Positions 25,135-34,500 of a stretch of 64,000 nucleotides of DNA are shown piece by piece. A program made the translations under genes and the position numbers. Positions within the stretch are counted from its first letter, which is position 1. The number at the start of each line of letters is the position of its first letter. The stretch spans positions 187,588 to 251,587 of the forward strand of contig NZ_JAGYPI010000004.1 of the NCBI RefSeq assembly GCF_018343615.1. The letters run 5' to 3'. The stretch is from Bacillus sp. FJAT-49736 (GTDB taxonomy: Bacteria > Bacillota > Bacilli > Bacillales > Bacillaceae_C). Under the pieces are notes generated by a model. It did no database searches and was not told where the DNA came from. It saw nothing but the letters and a program-made list of their open reading frames with translations.

Positions 25135-25164
25135 TTTGAGTCTATGGACCTATGATTTCAACAT

Positions 25165-25215
25165 AAAAGAGACTGTCTCGTAAGGTGTTAGGCACCATAC
25201 GAGACAGTCTCTTTT
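25165..25215. terminator. Strong bidirectional terminator between bmrD and rsfA
   Basis: AAAAGAGACTGTCTCGTA (25165-25182) and TACGAGACAGTCTCTTTT (25198-25215) form a perfect 18-bp stem, with GGTG/CACC continuing inside the loop. A and T tracts at the ends serve both strands. Confidence 0.9.
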
Positions 25216-25217
25216 CA

Positions 25218-25961
25218 TTATTCAGCCAGCTTCTCCAAATTCCCATTTCGGTCCATTTTAAAAGTAGAAGTGGATGGCTCGTCTTCATCAAATAATACAA
25301 GCTTCCTTGCACGGTTCATGATTTTCATCAATGTTTCATAATCTTCCTGCATGGTGACAGAGTTTTTCTCCAATTCATTAATCCGCTTTTGCAATTCTTC
25401 GTTTTTCTTCCTCATATCGGATAGCTCGTGCTTTAATCTTGCATTCTCACTTTTTAAGATGGTCGATTGAAATTGAGTATTATTTAAGTATTGTAAATAT
25501 CCAATGACTTTTGATAAACTCATTTCTTCATTACCTTTATTTAATACAGGTACAGGCAAAGAAGGTGTATTTGTTGATGTAACCGGTGTTAACTCCTCTG
25601 CCATTTCCTCCTGCTCCAAAATGACGGTTTGTAATGGCAACTCTATTTCCTCTACATCTTCTAACGTAGGAGTAGGCGGTTGATAGAGTAGTTTTTTCTT
25701 GCCGCCTTGATCTTTACCTAGTAGACGCTGTCTTTGTTTTCTTTGTTTCTTTGCTAGTTGAAGAGCTTGTTCATAATTATGGCGAACGACCGCATTCCAG
25801 CGAAAACCGCAGGCAGCTGAAGTTCTATTCAATCTATCTCCTACCTCTTCAAAAGCGTTCAGTTGGGTACTGCCCTCCCGAACATGACGCAATACCGTTT
25901 CAGCTAATATCAAATCATTTTCATCTGTCCAAGCATCTTGGCGAGATTTCATTATTCTCAA
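25218..25961 (-). CDS. rsfA: RsfA family prespore transcription factor
   Basis: DNA-binding regulator of 247 residues. The N-terminal Myb/SANT-like domain (about 5-65; [24 protein letters not shown], then [15 protein letters not shown]) is followed by a basic linker ([11 protein letters not shown]). A central variable region leads to a coiled coil (about 165-215, [30 protein letters not shown]). In B. subtilis RsfA (ywfN) fine-tunes sigma-F genes in the forespore. Its location next to ywfO is conserved. The start at 25961 has no strong site; the ATG three codons downstream (MKSRQDAW, 25952) is an alternative. Confidence 0.85.
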   Translation of the reverse strand: MRIMKSRQDAWTDENDLILAETVLRHVREGSTQLNAFEEVGDRLNRTSAACGFRWNAVVRHNYEQALQLAKKQRKQRQRLLGKDQGGKKKLLYQPPTPTLEDVEEIELPLQTVILEQEEMAEELTPVTSTNTPSLPVPVLNKGNEEMSLSKVIGYLQYLNNTQFQSTILKSENARLKHELSDMRKKNEELQKRINELEKNSVTMQEDYETLMKIMNRARKLVLFDEDEPSTSTFKMDRNGNLEKLAE

Positions 25962-26014
25962 CTCCCATTTGAAAAAATTAAACTTTCCTTGTTAATCCAA
26001 TTTGTTTTAGTACA

Positions 26015-26167
26015 TTGTTGCATTTCGTAAATGGCTATAAACCCTAATGTAGACTTAGTTTCGGGGCATCTTTTCTTAATGAGGCTATTCATTCTTAACC
26101 TAGATATGGATGTTTATAAGACTTTAGTCTACAAAAGATACATAGTTTTTTAAGAAATGAGCCTTTA
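26015..26167. repeat. Dispersed repeat family 1, short copy
   Basis: Carries the blocks GTTGCATTTCGTAAATGGC, GTTTCGGGGCATCTTTTC, TTAACCTAGATATGGATG, GACTTTAGTCTACAAA and TTTAAGAAATGAGCCTTT. Nearly colinear with the copy at 15316. It fills most of the 350-bp gap between rsfA and ywfO. Confidence 0.65.
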
Positions 26168-26314
26168 ATCAAAGCATGGACAATTTCCCGAACTTTTATA
26201 CCAATATTGTAAAAAAGATGATAGTTTCGCAATTTTCCAACCCATGGTCCCGAATCTTTCATTATGAAAACAAACTGGTTATAATAAAAATATGATAGAC
26301 AGGGAGGGTTGAAA

Positions 26315-27619
26315 GTGGAATATTCCAAACTAAAATTAAGCGAGGAAAAAGTATTTAAAGACCCTGTTCATCGATATGTTCATGTCAGTGATCAAGTCAT
26401 ATGGGACTTAATTGGAACAAAAGAATTTCAACGATTACGGAGAATTCGTCAATTAGGAACAACCTATTTTACTTTTCACGGTGCAGAACATAGCCGCTTT
26501 AATCATTCCTTAGGTGTCTATGAAATTGTTCGAAGAATTATTGATGATGTATTTGACGGACGCCCGGAGTGGAATGGTGATGAACGTCTGCTTTCTTTAT
26601 GCGCCGCATTATTGCATGATTTGGGACATGGCCCGTTTTCCCACTCATTTGAAAAGGTATTTGCCTTAGACCATGAGGAATTTACTCAGCAAATCGTTAC
26701 CGGGGAGACGGAGGTCAATGCCGTTTTACGCAAAGTTGACCAAGATTTTCCGAAAAAGGTAGCCGAAGTAATTGCGAAAACATATGAGAATAAGCTTGTG
26801 GTAAGTTTAATCTCGAGTCAGCTTGATGCAGATAGAATGGATTATTTACTTCGCGATGCCTATTTTACCGGGGTAAGCTACGGACATTTTGATATGGAAA
26901 GGCTTTTGAGGGTAATGAGGCCGCGTGAAGACCAGGTGGTATTTAAATATAGCGGGATGCATGCGGTTGAGGACTATATTATGAGCCGCTACCAGATGTA
27001 TTGGCAAGTATATTTCCATCCGGTCACCAGAAGCTCTGAGGTTATTCTGACAAAGATTTTGCATCGAGCTAAATCATTACATGAAGAATATTATTCATTT
27101 AAGCATCATCCAATTCATTTTTATTCCCTTTTTGAGGATGAAATGACATTAGAAGACTATTTAAAATTAGACGAATCTGTCATATTATATTATTTTCAGA
27201 TGTGGCAGGAAGAAGACGATCCTATTTTAAAAGATTTATGTACAAGATTTATGAATCGGAATTTATTTAAGTATGTCGAGTTCGATCCGGCAAAGCAATT
27301 TAAAGTGCATAGTCAATTAGAAAAATTGTTTGCGCGAGCAGGAATTGATCCGAATTATTATTTGGTTGTCGATTCATCATCTGATCTCCCTTATGATTTT
27401 TATCGTCCTGGTGAAGAAGAGGAGCGTCTGCCGATTCATTTATTAATGCCTAACGGAGAACTCCGAGAGCTGTCGAGGGAATCTGATATTGTCGATGCCA
27501 TCTCTGGCAAGCGCCGTACAGATCATAAATTATATTATCCAAAAGATTTTATCTACGATGATTCAAACAATAAAGAAGTGAAGCAAGAAATTCGTTCTAT
27601 TTTAGAGAGATTGAAATAG
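26315..27619 (+). CDS. ywfO: HD-domain phosphohydrolase YwfO
   Basis: Cytoplasmic HD-superfamily enzyme of 434 residues. The metal ligands are seen as GAEHSRFNHSLGVYEI, then HDLGHGPFSHSFE (HD pair) and SSQLDADRMDYLLRDAYFTGV. This is the arrangement of dNTP triphosphohydrolase-type proteins; the Enterococcus homologue EF1143 is a dNTPase, and the activity here is inferred from that family. GTG 26315 is chosen because AGGGAGGG (26301-26308) lies 6 nt before it, whereas TTG 26309 touches the site. Followed by ywgA 26 bp downstream, probably co-transcribed. Confidence 0.87.
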   Translation: MEYSKLKLSEEKVFKDPVHRYVHVSDQVIWDLIGTKEFQRLRRIRQLGTTYFTFHGAEHSRFNHSLGVYEIVRRIIDDVFDGRPEWNGDERLLSLCAALLHDLGHGPFSHSFEKVFALDHEEFTQQIVTGETEVNAVLRKVDQDFPKKVAEVIAKTYENKLVVSLISSQLDADRMDYLLRDAYFTGVSYGHFDMERLLRVMRPREDQVVFKYSGMHAVEDYIMSRYQMYWQVYFHPVTRSSEVILTKILHRAKSLHEEYYSFKHHPIHFYSLFEDEMTLEDYLKLDESVILYYFQMWQEEDDPILKDLCTRFMNRNLFKYVEFDPAKQFKVHSQLEKLFARAGIDPNYYLVVDSSSDLPYDFYRPGEEEERLPIHLLMPNGELRELSRESDIVDAISGKRRTDHKLYYPKDFIYDDSNNKEVKQEIRSILERLK

Positions 27620-27645
27620 TTATTGGAAGCAGGAGATGAAGTTCT

Positions 27646-28155
27646 TTGTTAAAGGATCATGTAAGAATAATGAGTGCACTTTCAGCTTCAGGGGAAATTA
27701 TTGGCCGTAAAAAGCTGCAAAAAATGATTTACATAGCCAAAAAGCTGAGCTTTCCTTTTCAGGAAAAATTCCAATTTCATTTCTATGGACCATACTCCGA
27801 GGAATTAACATTAAGGGTAGAAGAGCTTTATAATTTGGGATTTATTGAAGAGGTCAAGGAGAAAAAAGGCGGCTACTTTCAATATCGGTACACAATTACA
27901 GAAAATGGCCGTGAGTTTCTTCATTTATATGAAACGGAAATGCCTTGCTTAAAAGAATGTTTAACTAGCATGAATGAACAAAATTCCCGTTACTTAGAGC
28001 TTGTTTCGACCGTTTTATACTTTGACAATTTGTCTAAAGAGGAAGTTGTTGAAAAAATAAATAAAGTAAAGGCGAAGCAGCGATATACGGAGGAAGAAAT
28101 CAATCAAGCATTTGATTATATTGAAGAACTAAAAAAAATAGCCAATCCGAGCTAA
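27646..28155 (+). CDS. ywgA: YwgA family protein
   Basis: Soluble protein of 169 residues. The N-terminal winged-helix-like region is (VRIMSALSASGEIIGRKKLQKMIYIAKKL..FQFHFYGPYSEELTLRVEELYNLGFIEE), and the second half is helical and Lys/Glu-rich. It resembles the YwgA family by context (after ywfO) and length. The front half looks like proteins that read antitoxin/phage-type partners (SocA/DUF4065-like), but this is a weak resemblance and no function is claimed. Starts at TTG 27646 after GCAGGAGATG. Confidence 0.75.
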   Translation: MLKDHVRIMSALSASGEIIGRKKLQKMIYIAKKLSFPFQEKFQFHFYGPYSEELTLRVEELYNLGFIEEVKEKKGGYFQYRYTITENGREFLHLYETEMPCLKECLTSMNEQNSRYLELVSTVLYFDNLSKEEVVEKINKVKAKQRYTEEEINQAFDYIEELKKIANPS

Positions 28156-28160
28156 TTGGC

Positions 28161-28209
28161 TGAAGTGCCCCCAAAATATAGAGACAGTCTAAAATTTGGG
28201 GGCACTTCA
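28161..28209. terminator. Long hairpin between convergent ywgA and ywhB
   Basis: TGAAGTGCCCCCAAA (28161-28175) and TTTGGGGGCACTTCA (28195-28209) form a perfect 15-bp stem with a 19-nt loop. There is no long T run, so termination may rely on stem strength. Confidence 0.65.
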
Positions 28210-28236
28210 TAATTGGATATTTTTATAACACAAATA

Positions 28237-28422
28237 TTATTTGTCGCTTAAGCGCTTTCCACCCACTGCATAATGATTTTTCGACATTTCTTCGATAAAT
28301 ACAACGATATTTTCCTTCGGGGCATTCGCTGTTTCACTAACAGCTTGCGTTACCTTTTCCACTAACGCTTTTTTTTGTTCTTCTGTGCGTCCCTCTAGCA
28401 TTTTTACCGTTATGTATGGCAT
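28237..28422 (-). CDS. ywhB: 4-oxalocrotonate tautomerase family protein YwhB
   Basis: Very small tautomerase of 61 residues (hexameric 4-OT fold). The N-terminal Pro exposed after Met removal (MPYITVKMLEGR) is the catalytic base, and Arg12 and the FIEEMSKNHYAVGGKR segment complete the site. No aromatic meta-cleavage genes accompany it, so the physiological substrate is unknown, as for YwhB of B. subtilis. AGGAAGTTGTC precedes the ATG. Confidence 0.88.
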   Translation of the reverse strand: MPYITVKMLEGRTEEQKKALVEKVTQAVSETANAPKENIVVFIEEMSKNHYAVGGKRLSDK

Positions 28423-28475
28423 AATGACAACTTCCTTTCTTTGTATAAAAATTATTTGAAAGTATAAACTTTGCG

Positions 28476-28670
28476 GATTTCTACGTCTCCTACCTACGAT
28501 AAGTCAACATCAGGTGAAATTTGAAGAGCTAATTTCAATAGCTCGTGAACTACCTCAGCACGGTTTACTTTATCTCAGTCGAAGACTCCAAAGGTGAAAT
28601 TATATAACAAATTTCACTCATCCATACGCCGATGAGCAAGGCGCATATACTTTTCTATATAAAAGTGTAT
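28476..28670 (-). repeat. Dispersed repeat family 2, full copy in minus orientation
   Basis: On the minus strand it reads GCCTTGCTCATCGGCGTATGG, then GATGAGTGAAATTTG, AGTCTTCGACTGAGATAAAG, GATGTTGACTTATCG and GGAGACGTAGAAATCC. The same blocks occur in the same order in the copy at 58318. Occupies most of the 350-bp gap between ywhB and ywhC. Confidence 0.7.
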
Positions 28671-28774
28671 GATTTTTGCAAAACGATAGCAAGCGGATTA
28701 TATTAATATAAAGGCAAACAAAGTATACTTATATGTAGATAAGAATAGAATGAAAAAAATAAAGGGGATTGATC

Positions 28775-29437
28775 GTGGACTTTCTAAACAATATATTAAG
28801 ATATCCATTACAAGAGATACCGTTTGTTGTCATTACACTGCTGATTGCATTTACTGTGCATGAATTTGCTCATGCCTATACAGCTTATAAGCTTGGCGAT
28901 CCAACCGCACAAAAGCAAGGCAGATTAACATTAAATCCTATACACCATCTTGATCCACTTGGAACGATCTTAATTCTAATTGCGGGATTTGGTTGGGCGC
29001 GTCCGGTACCGGTGAACAGAAACTACTTTAAAAACCCAAGAGCAGCAGGTGTATTAGTATCCATTATGGGGCCATTAAGTAATTTAGTCATGGCTTTTAT
29101 TGGATATGGTTTATGGTACTTTTTAGTTTTTAAAAATGGTGGATCCGGAGTCCCGTCTTTTGTTATGGATTTCCTACGTTATTTTACTGGCATAAATTTA
29201 GTATTAATGATTTTCAATTTAATCCCGCTGCCCCCTTTAGATGGATATAGGATCATTGAAGACCTTGTTAGTCCATCATTAAGGGCAAAATTAACTCAAT
29301 ATGAGCAATATAGTATTATTTTATTTCTTCTCATTCTGGTAACACCATTGGATCAATATACTATTTCACCTCTTATTGATCATGTTTCGCAATTCTTTTT
29401 TATGCGTTTTTCTGATATTTTCTCGGTGTTCTCATAG
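28775..29437 (+). CDS. ywhC: Site-2 protease family (M50) membrane metallopeptidase YwhC
   Basis: Intramembrane zinc protease-like protein of 220 residues. The first membrane helix carries HEFAH (His29, Glu30, His33), and the third-ligand region is NLIPLPPLDGYRIIEDL. The GRLTLNPIHHLDPLGTI and GWARPVPVN loops are typical of short S2P proteins without a PDZ domain. GTG 28775 lies 6 nt after AAAGGGGA, while TTG 28769 touches the site. It is followed 20 bp later by ywhD. Substrate unknown. Confidence 0.87.
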   Translation: MDFLNNILRYPLQEIPFVVITLLIAFTVHEFAHAYTAYKLGDPTAQKQGRLTLNPIHHLDPLGTILILIAGFGWARPVPVNRNYFKNPRAAGVLVSIMGPLSNLVMAFIGYGLWYFLVFKNGGSGVPSFVMDFLRYFTGINLVLMIFNLIPLPPLDGYRIIEDLVSPSLRAKLTQYEQYSIILFLLILVTPLDQYTISPLIDHVSQFFFMRFSDIFSVFS

Positions 29438-29457
29438 TTGTAAGGAGGCTTTTAATC

Positions 29458-29973
29458 ATGGAATCAGGAAAAAATAAGCTTGAATTTAATATTATCAAAA
29501 AGGATCCCAGAGATGAGCATAAAGGCTTTGGTATGGGTTCATTAAGCTTAGATAATGTTTCTCCAGTCATTATTGATATTGAAGCAGGAGAGGCTGTTGT
29601 TGATATTGGTGCGATGCACGGCAAAAGTGCAGTTGAAAAGCGTGTCAAATTTCTGCCTAATAAGGAGGAGGTTCCTGCAGGCGCAAAATCTTACTGGCTT
29701 GTTTGGGTGACTATTGCACGCAAAGAAGATGGATTATATTATGCCGGTGCAACAGCATGTGAAATGACAGTGAACAAAGAGGCAAGACGAGGTTACAAGT
29801 CCTTGCCGGAGCATGTGAATCGCTTAGATAAATCACTCAAGCGGCAAATTATCGTCGATCATATGGATGAAAAATCGAAAAGGGTATTAGCTGACTTTTT
29901 GAAAAATCATGATGAAAACATGTGGAACCGTTCTAGTGAACAGTTGAAAAAAGATTTAGGAGTTTCCCAATAA
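29458..29973 (+). CDS. ywhD: YwhD family protein
   Basis: Soluble protein of 171 residues, beta-rich in the first 120 residues (KLEFNIIKKDPRDEHKGFGMGSLSLDNVSPV..) with a helical basic tail. TAAGGAGGC precedes the ATG by 8 nt. Pairing with ywhC is conserved in Bacilli. No function is established. Probably co-transcribed with ywhC. Confidence 0.8.
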   Translation: MESGKNKLEFNIIKKDPRDEHKGFGMGSLSLDNVSPVIIDIEAGEAVVDIGAMHGKSAVEKRVKFLPNKEEVPAGAKSYWLVWVTIARKEDGLYYAGATACEMTVNKEARRGYKSLPEHVNRLDKSLKRQIIVDHMDEKSKRVLADFLKNHDENMWNRSSEQLKKDLGVSQ

Positions 29974-30087
29974 TTTACGAAAATGTGAACAAAATTTGAC
30001 AGTTGCGCAAACCTAAATAAGTGGCTTGCTGATTCCTCAAAATATCAGTAAACTTAAAACTATGGTTTGCACATACAAATCTAGGAC

Positions 30088-30121
30088 AAAAAAAACTCGG
30101 GCCGCACACCCGAGTTTTTTT
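30088..30121. terminator. Bidirectional terminator between ywhD and pbpG
   Basis: ACTCGGG (30095-30101) and CCCGAGT (30109-30115) with eight A before and seven T after. The rest of 29974-30287 holds a remnant of repeat family 1 (about 30196-30262) and nothing else recognised. Confidence 0.88.
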
Positions 30122-30195
30122 ATTGGCAATTTTTCTTTAACTTTGTTGTTTTTGTAGATGGAAACTTTAATAACATCATTATTTCAGTATAATAC

Positions 30196-30262
30196 AATAA
30201 CCCTTTACGAGGATTCTTAATAAAATACGAAAAGCAACACGTTAGAATCAGCTTTTGAATTT
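30196..30262. repeat. Remnant of dispersed repeat family 1
   Basis: AATACGAAAAGCAACACGTTAGAATCAGCTTTTG is, on the minus strand, close to the CCAAAAGCCGATTTTAACCTGTTGC block of the 19679 copy. Only about one end survives. Confidence 0.4.
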
Positions 30263-30287
30263 TTTATATACATATGAAACCAGCCTT

Positions 30288-32348
30288 TTATAACCATTTA
30301 AACAGCTTATGCAGCCAACCATCCTGCTTTTCCTTATGCTTTGGTATTGGTGTTTTTCCTTTTCCAGGATGTAGATTGCAGTAGTCAGTGGGTTCTGTGC
30401 CTGCAACAAAATACATATCCCTGGAAATGGGGCAGTCCTTGGTTGCGATTTTCCCACTCTGCGGGTCAATTGGAATTGAAATGACGCCTTTAGGAGCCTT
30501 AAAGGTTTTTACAGGCTCACCTTTCAGAGATTTTTCCATAAACCGAGTCCAAATTGTTTTTGCATATCGCTTGTCTTCGGCTAATGTAATTTCATCTCCT
30601 TTATCATATCCGGTCCATACACCCGCCGTTAGCTGCGGGGAGAATCCAATCATCCAGCTGTCCGTATTTGTCGAGCCTGATTTCCCGGCATATTGCCGCG
30701 TTAATTGATTAATAATGGTAGAGCCAGTAACAGAGGAGTAGCCATTAAGCTTTTTATCAAACATTCCGGTCATCATTTGTGTCATGACATAAGCAAGCTC
30801 TGGCTTTAACACTTGTTCTGACTGTTGCTTATATTCATATAGCACATTCCCTTGATAATCCTCTACTCTTGTAATAAAAATAGGATGAAGCTTTTTCCCG
30901 CCATTTGCAAGCATACTGTAGGCGTTCACCATGTCAATAACGTGGACGCCAGAGGTCCCAAGTGCAAGAGACGGGACCTTAGCCATTTTGGTTGTAATGC
31001 CAAAATCCTTTGCTGTTTTTATCAGTGCATTTTCTCCTAAAAATAGGTGTGTTTTAACAGCGTACACATTATCGGATAGAGCAAGTGCTTGCGCCATAGT
31101 AATGTCCCCGTTAGCATATTGGTCGTTGAAATTATGGGGAGTATACTCCGAATTTCCATTATCGAATTTAAAGGTCGTCTGTTCACTCCGCATCATTGTT
31201 GTTGGGGTAAAACCTTTCTCTAAAGCCGCATAATATAATAACGGTTTGATTGTAGAGCCGGGCTGTCTGCTTGCTTGAACGGCCCGATCGTATGGACTTT
31301 CATTATAATCCTTTCCGCCAACAAGCGCGGTAACAAATCCGTTTTTAGGATTCATCGCTGTAAAACCAACTTGAATATTGGAGTTCTTCGAAATGGTTTC
31401 TTTGATTACACCATCTGCAATTTCCTGCTGCTTTGTATCTAATGTTGTGTAAACTCGTAATCCTCCTAAGTCAATAGTGCGGTCATTTAATCCAAGTGCA
31501 GTTTTTAACTGATGTTTTACAATGTCCTGAAAATAAGGTGCTATTTCAGAGCGATGGTAAGTATGCATTCCTACGATTTTTAGCTTTTCATTTGCAGCGG
31601 ATTTTGCCTCCTGATGTGTAATATATCCGTTTTGCTCCATGGAGTGTAAAATTAGAAGCTGTCTACTTTTTGCTTTCTTCATTGAAAAGAGGGGTGAATA
31701 AATGCTGGGTCCCTTTGGAATGCCTACAAGCATAGTGGCTTCAGCTAAACTTAATTGACTGGAATTTTTGCCAAAATAAAATTGACTTGCTGCTTGAATT
31801 CCGTATGCACCATGCCCATAATTGATCGTATTTAAGTATCCCTCCAGAATTTGCTTCTTTGTGTAGTTCATCTCGAGACGAATAGTATATAGAGCTTCGG
31901 AAATTTTCCTTGTCCATGTTTTGTCCATGGTTAGGAATAAATTTTTTGCATACTGCTGTGTAATGGTACTTGCACCTTGGACCTTATGCATAGCTATTAC
32001 ATCTGCCAGAATAGCGCCGCCAATACGTTTAACATCAAATCCATGGTGATGGTAGAAATTTTTATCCTCAATCGAAATGGTCGCATCTATAACATCTTGA
32101 GAAATATCATGTAATGGGACCCAGTACCGTTTTTGTCCGCTATTACTTTCTCCGATTATAGTCCCGTCATTTGAATAGTACAGGCTTGATTGCGGAACAG
32201 CTAAAGGCGGTGGTCCTAAAATTTTTGCATATATATATATCGCCAATATAAAAATGGACAAACCAATGGCGATAAAGAAAAGGGCAAATAATAGAAAGCG
32301 AAAGTACTTTTTGCTTTTTTGCATTCTAGGATTCGTGATTGTTTCCAT
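30288..32348 (-). CDS. pbpG: Class A penicillin-binding protein PbpG (PBP2d)
   Basis: Bifunctional peptidoglycan synthase of 686 residues. An N-terminal cytoplasmic segment and one membrane anchor (about 18-42) are followed by a glycosyltransferase 51 domain with catalytic Glu94 in IEDKNFYHHHG and GASTITQQYAKNLFL. The transpeptidase domain has the Ser in SRQPGSTIKP (about residue 365), an SDN motif and KSGSTNTDSW. In B. subtilis pbpG is transcribed in the forespore by sigma-F and acts with pbpF in germ cell wall synthesis. The position between ywhD and speE is conserved. GTGAGGCG precedes the ATG. Confidence 0.92.
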   Translation of the reverse strand: METITNPRMQKSKKYFRFLLFALFFIAIGLSIFILAIYIYAKILGPPPLAVPQSSLYYSNDGTIIGESNSGQKRYWVPLHDISQDVIDATISIEDKNFYHHHGFDVKRIGGAILADVIAMHKVQGASTITQQYAKNLFLTMDKTWTRKISEALYTIRLEMNYTKKQILEGYLNTINYGHGAYGIQAASQFYFGKNSSQLSLAEATMLVGIPKGPSIYSPLFSMKKAKSRQLLILHSMEQNGYITHQEAKSAANEKLKIVGMHTYHRSEIAPYFQDIVKHQLKTALGLNDRTIDLGGLRVYTTLDTKQQEIADGVIKETISKNSNIQVGFTAMNPKNGFVTALVGGKDYNESPYDRAVQASRQPGSTIKPLLYYAALEKGFTPTTMMRSEQTTFKFDNGNSEYTPHNFNDQYANGDITMAQALALSDNVYAVKTHLFLGENALIKTAKDFGITTKMAKVPSLALGTSGVHVIDMVNAYSMLANGGKKLHPIFITRVEDYQGNVLYEYKQQSEQVLKPELAYVMTQMMTGMFDKKLNGYSSVTGSTIINQLTRQYAGKSGSTNTDSWMIGFSPQLTAGVWTGYDKGDEITLAEDKRYAKTIWTRFMEKSLKGEPVKTFKAPKGVISIPIDPQSGKIATKDCPISRDMYFVAGTEPTDYCNLHPGKGKTPIPKHKEKQDGWLHKLFKWL

Positions 32349-32583
32349 TACTATCGCCTCACTTAAAGTAATACATTTTAAAATCTATTAGTCATTATGA
32401 AATAACGAAGCAGGTTTTAAACATTGAAATTGGAGAAAATTAAATGCAAGAAAAAAGAGAGGAATAATAATAAATATTTTTCTTGCATTTTCAAAAGAAT
32501 TCTCTATACTTTTTCTCATGTTTGTATTTATTTTGTTAAAGGGAATAGTATAAGAGAATCTACTTTCAGAAAGGAAGAATAGA

Positions 32584-33414
32584 ATGGCTGGACTTTGGTT
32601 TACTGAAAAGCAAACAGAAAATTACGGAATTACAATGAAAATTAATCAAACTTTACATACGGAACAAACAGAATTTCAACAATTAGATATGGTGGAAACG
32701 GCTGAATGGGGAAATATGCTCCTTTTAGACGGTATGGTCATGACAACGGAAAAGGATGAATTTGTGTATCACGAAATGGTTGCACATGTTCCATTGTTTA
32801 CACATCCAAACCCTGAAACTGTACTTGTTGTAGGCGGAGGGGATGGCGGAGTAATCCGTGAAATCCTAAAACACCCAAGTGTAAAAAAGGCGACATTGGT
32901 TGATATCGACGGAAAGGTTATTGAGTATTCTAAAAAGTACTTACCAAGCATTGCCGGCGAATTGGACAATCCTCGTGTAGATGTACGTGTTGATGACGGA
33001 TTCATGCATATTGCAAAAAGCGAAAATGAATATGATGTTATTATGGTAGACTCTACTGAACCGGTAGGTCCTGCTGTGAATTTATTTACAAAAGGTTTTT
33101 ATGCCGGCATTGCAAAAGCACTGAAGGAAGATGGAATCTTTGTTGCCCAAACAGACAACCCATGGTTTAAAGCGGATTTAATCCGCGAGGTTCAAAAGGA
33201 TGTAAAGGAAATTTTTCCAATTACTCGTCTTTATATTGCTAACGTTCCAACGTATCCAAGCGGAATGTGGACATTCACATTAGGCTCTAAGAAACATGAT
33301 CCATTAGAAGTGAGTGAAGACCGTTTCCACGATATCGAAACAAAATACTATACGAAAGAGCTTCATAAAGCTGCTTTTGTTCTGCCAAAGTTTGTACAAG
33401 ATCTAACTCGCTAA
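32584..33414 (+). CDS. speE: Spermidine synthase SpeE
   Basis: Aminopropyltransferase that joins putrescine with decarboxylated S-adenosylmethionine. The 276-residue Rossmann enzyme shows [19 protein letters not shown] (dcSAM site), [17 protein letters not shown] and [15 protein letters not shown] with the catalytic Asp. GAAAGGAAG precedes the ATG. It is 12 bp upstream of speB, which provides its putrescine, so the two form the classic polyamine operon. Confidence 0.95.
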   Translation: MAGLWFTEKQTENYGITMKINQTLHTEQTEFQQLDMVETAEWGNMLLLDGMVMTTEKDEFVYHEMVAHVPLFTHPNPETVLVVGGGDGGVIREILKHPSVKKATLVDIDGKVIEYSKKYLPSIAGELDNPRVDVRVDDGFMHIAKSENEYDVIMVDSTEPVGPAVNLFTKGFYAGIAKALKEDGIFVAQTDNPWFKADLIREVQKDVKEIFPITRLYIANVPTYPSGMWTFTLGSKKHDPLEVSEDRFHDIETKYYTKELHKAAFVLPKFVQDLTR

Positions 33415-33426
33415 GGAGGGGTAACA

Positions 33427-34299
33427 ATGCGCTTTGATGAAGCATATTCAGGAAATGTATTTATTCGCAGCCATCAAAATTACGAGGAGAGCCAGGCAGT
33501 TATCTATGGAATGCCAATGGATTGGACAGTAAGCTACCGACCGGGCTCCCGTTTTGGACCATCTCGTATTCGTGAAGTGTCTATCGGCTTAGAGGAATAC
33601 AGTCCATATTTAGATCGTGAGCTGGAAGAGGTAAAATATTTTGATGCTGGGGATATTCCACTACCATTTGGAAATCCGCAAAGAAGTATTGAAATCATTG
33701 AAGATTATATTGATTCTCTTTTAAAGGATAGTAAATTCCCTATAGGAATGGGTGGAGAGCATTTAGTTTCTTGGCCGGTTATTAAAGCGATGTACAAAAA
33801 ATATCCGGATTTAGCCGTTATCCATATGGATGCTCATACGGACCTACGCTCCGAATATGAAGGAGAGCCACTCTCTCATTCAACTCCAATCAGGAAAGCT
33901 GCAGAATTAATGGGTGGAGAAAATATCTTTTCATTTGGTATTCGTTCCGGAATGAAGGAAGAGTTCCAATGGGCGAAAGAGAATGGAATGTACATTGCAA
34001 AATTTGAAGTGCTGGAACCGTTGAAGGAAATTCTGCCTAAGCTAGCAGGACGCCCAGTATATGTAACAATTGATATCGATGTTCTCGACCCCGCACACGC
34101 TCCTGGAACAGGAACCGTAGACTGCGGAGGAATTACATCTAAAGAGCTCCTTGCCTCTATTCATGAAATTGCTCGTTCAAATGTAAAAGTTGTCGGCTGT
34201 GATTTAGTAGAGGTTGCACCGATTTATGACCCATCGGAGCAGACAGCGAATACTGCCAGCAAGCTAATTCGTGAGATGATACTTGGTTGGGTGAAATAA
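33427..34299 (+). CDS. speB: Agmatinase SpeB
   Basis: Binuclear manganese ureohydrolase that converts agmatine to putrescine and urea. The 290-residue protein carries metal motifs GGEHLVSW (His), HMDAHTDLR (Asp-x-His-x-Asp) and IDIDVLDPAHAPGTGT (Asp-x-Asp). AGGAGGGG precedes the ATG, 12 bp after speE. Arginine decarboxylase (speA), the first step, is not in the window. Confidence 0.95.
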   Translation: MRFDEAYSGNVFIRSHQNYEESQAVIYGMPMDWTVSYRPGSRFGPSRIREVSIGLEEYSPYLDRELEEVKYFDAGDIPLPFGNPQRSIEIIEDYIDSLLKDSKFPIGMGGEHLVSWPVIKAMYKKYPDLAVIHMDAHTDLRSEYEGEPLSHSTPIRKAAELMGGENIFSFGIRSGMKEEFQWAKENGMYIAKFEVLEPLKEILPKLAGRPVYVTIDIDVLDPAHAPGTGTVDCGGITSKELLASIHEIARSNVKVVGCDLVEVAPIYDPSEQTANTASKLIREMILGWVK

Positions 34300-34369
34300 A
34301 ATCAACCAAGTCGATTTTGATTTTAAAGGGTTCACTTTAGAAGTGGAGACAAGCATATAGAAAAGCAAG

Positions 34370-34408
34370 CACACTGGGTTTTACATTTGAATTTCCAGTG
34401 TGTTTTTT
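34370..34408 (+). terminator. Terminator of speEB
   Basis: CACACTGG (34370-34377) and CCAGTGTG (34395-34402) pair, with AAAT/ATTT-type pairing inside, followed by six T. Confidence 0.8.
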
Positions 34409-34500
34409 ATTGTTATTTCAAGGATTGATATGGTTTTCCTACTTTTTCACATCCGAAAATTATGTAGTGATTCTTCTATACAATGTAGCCAAAACCATTC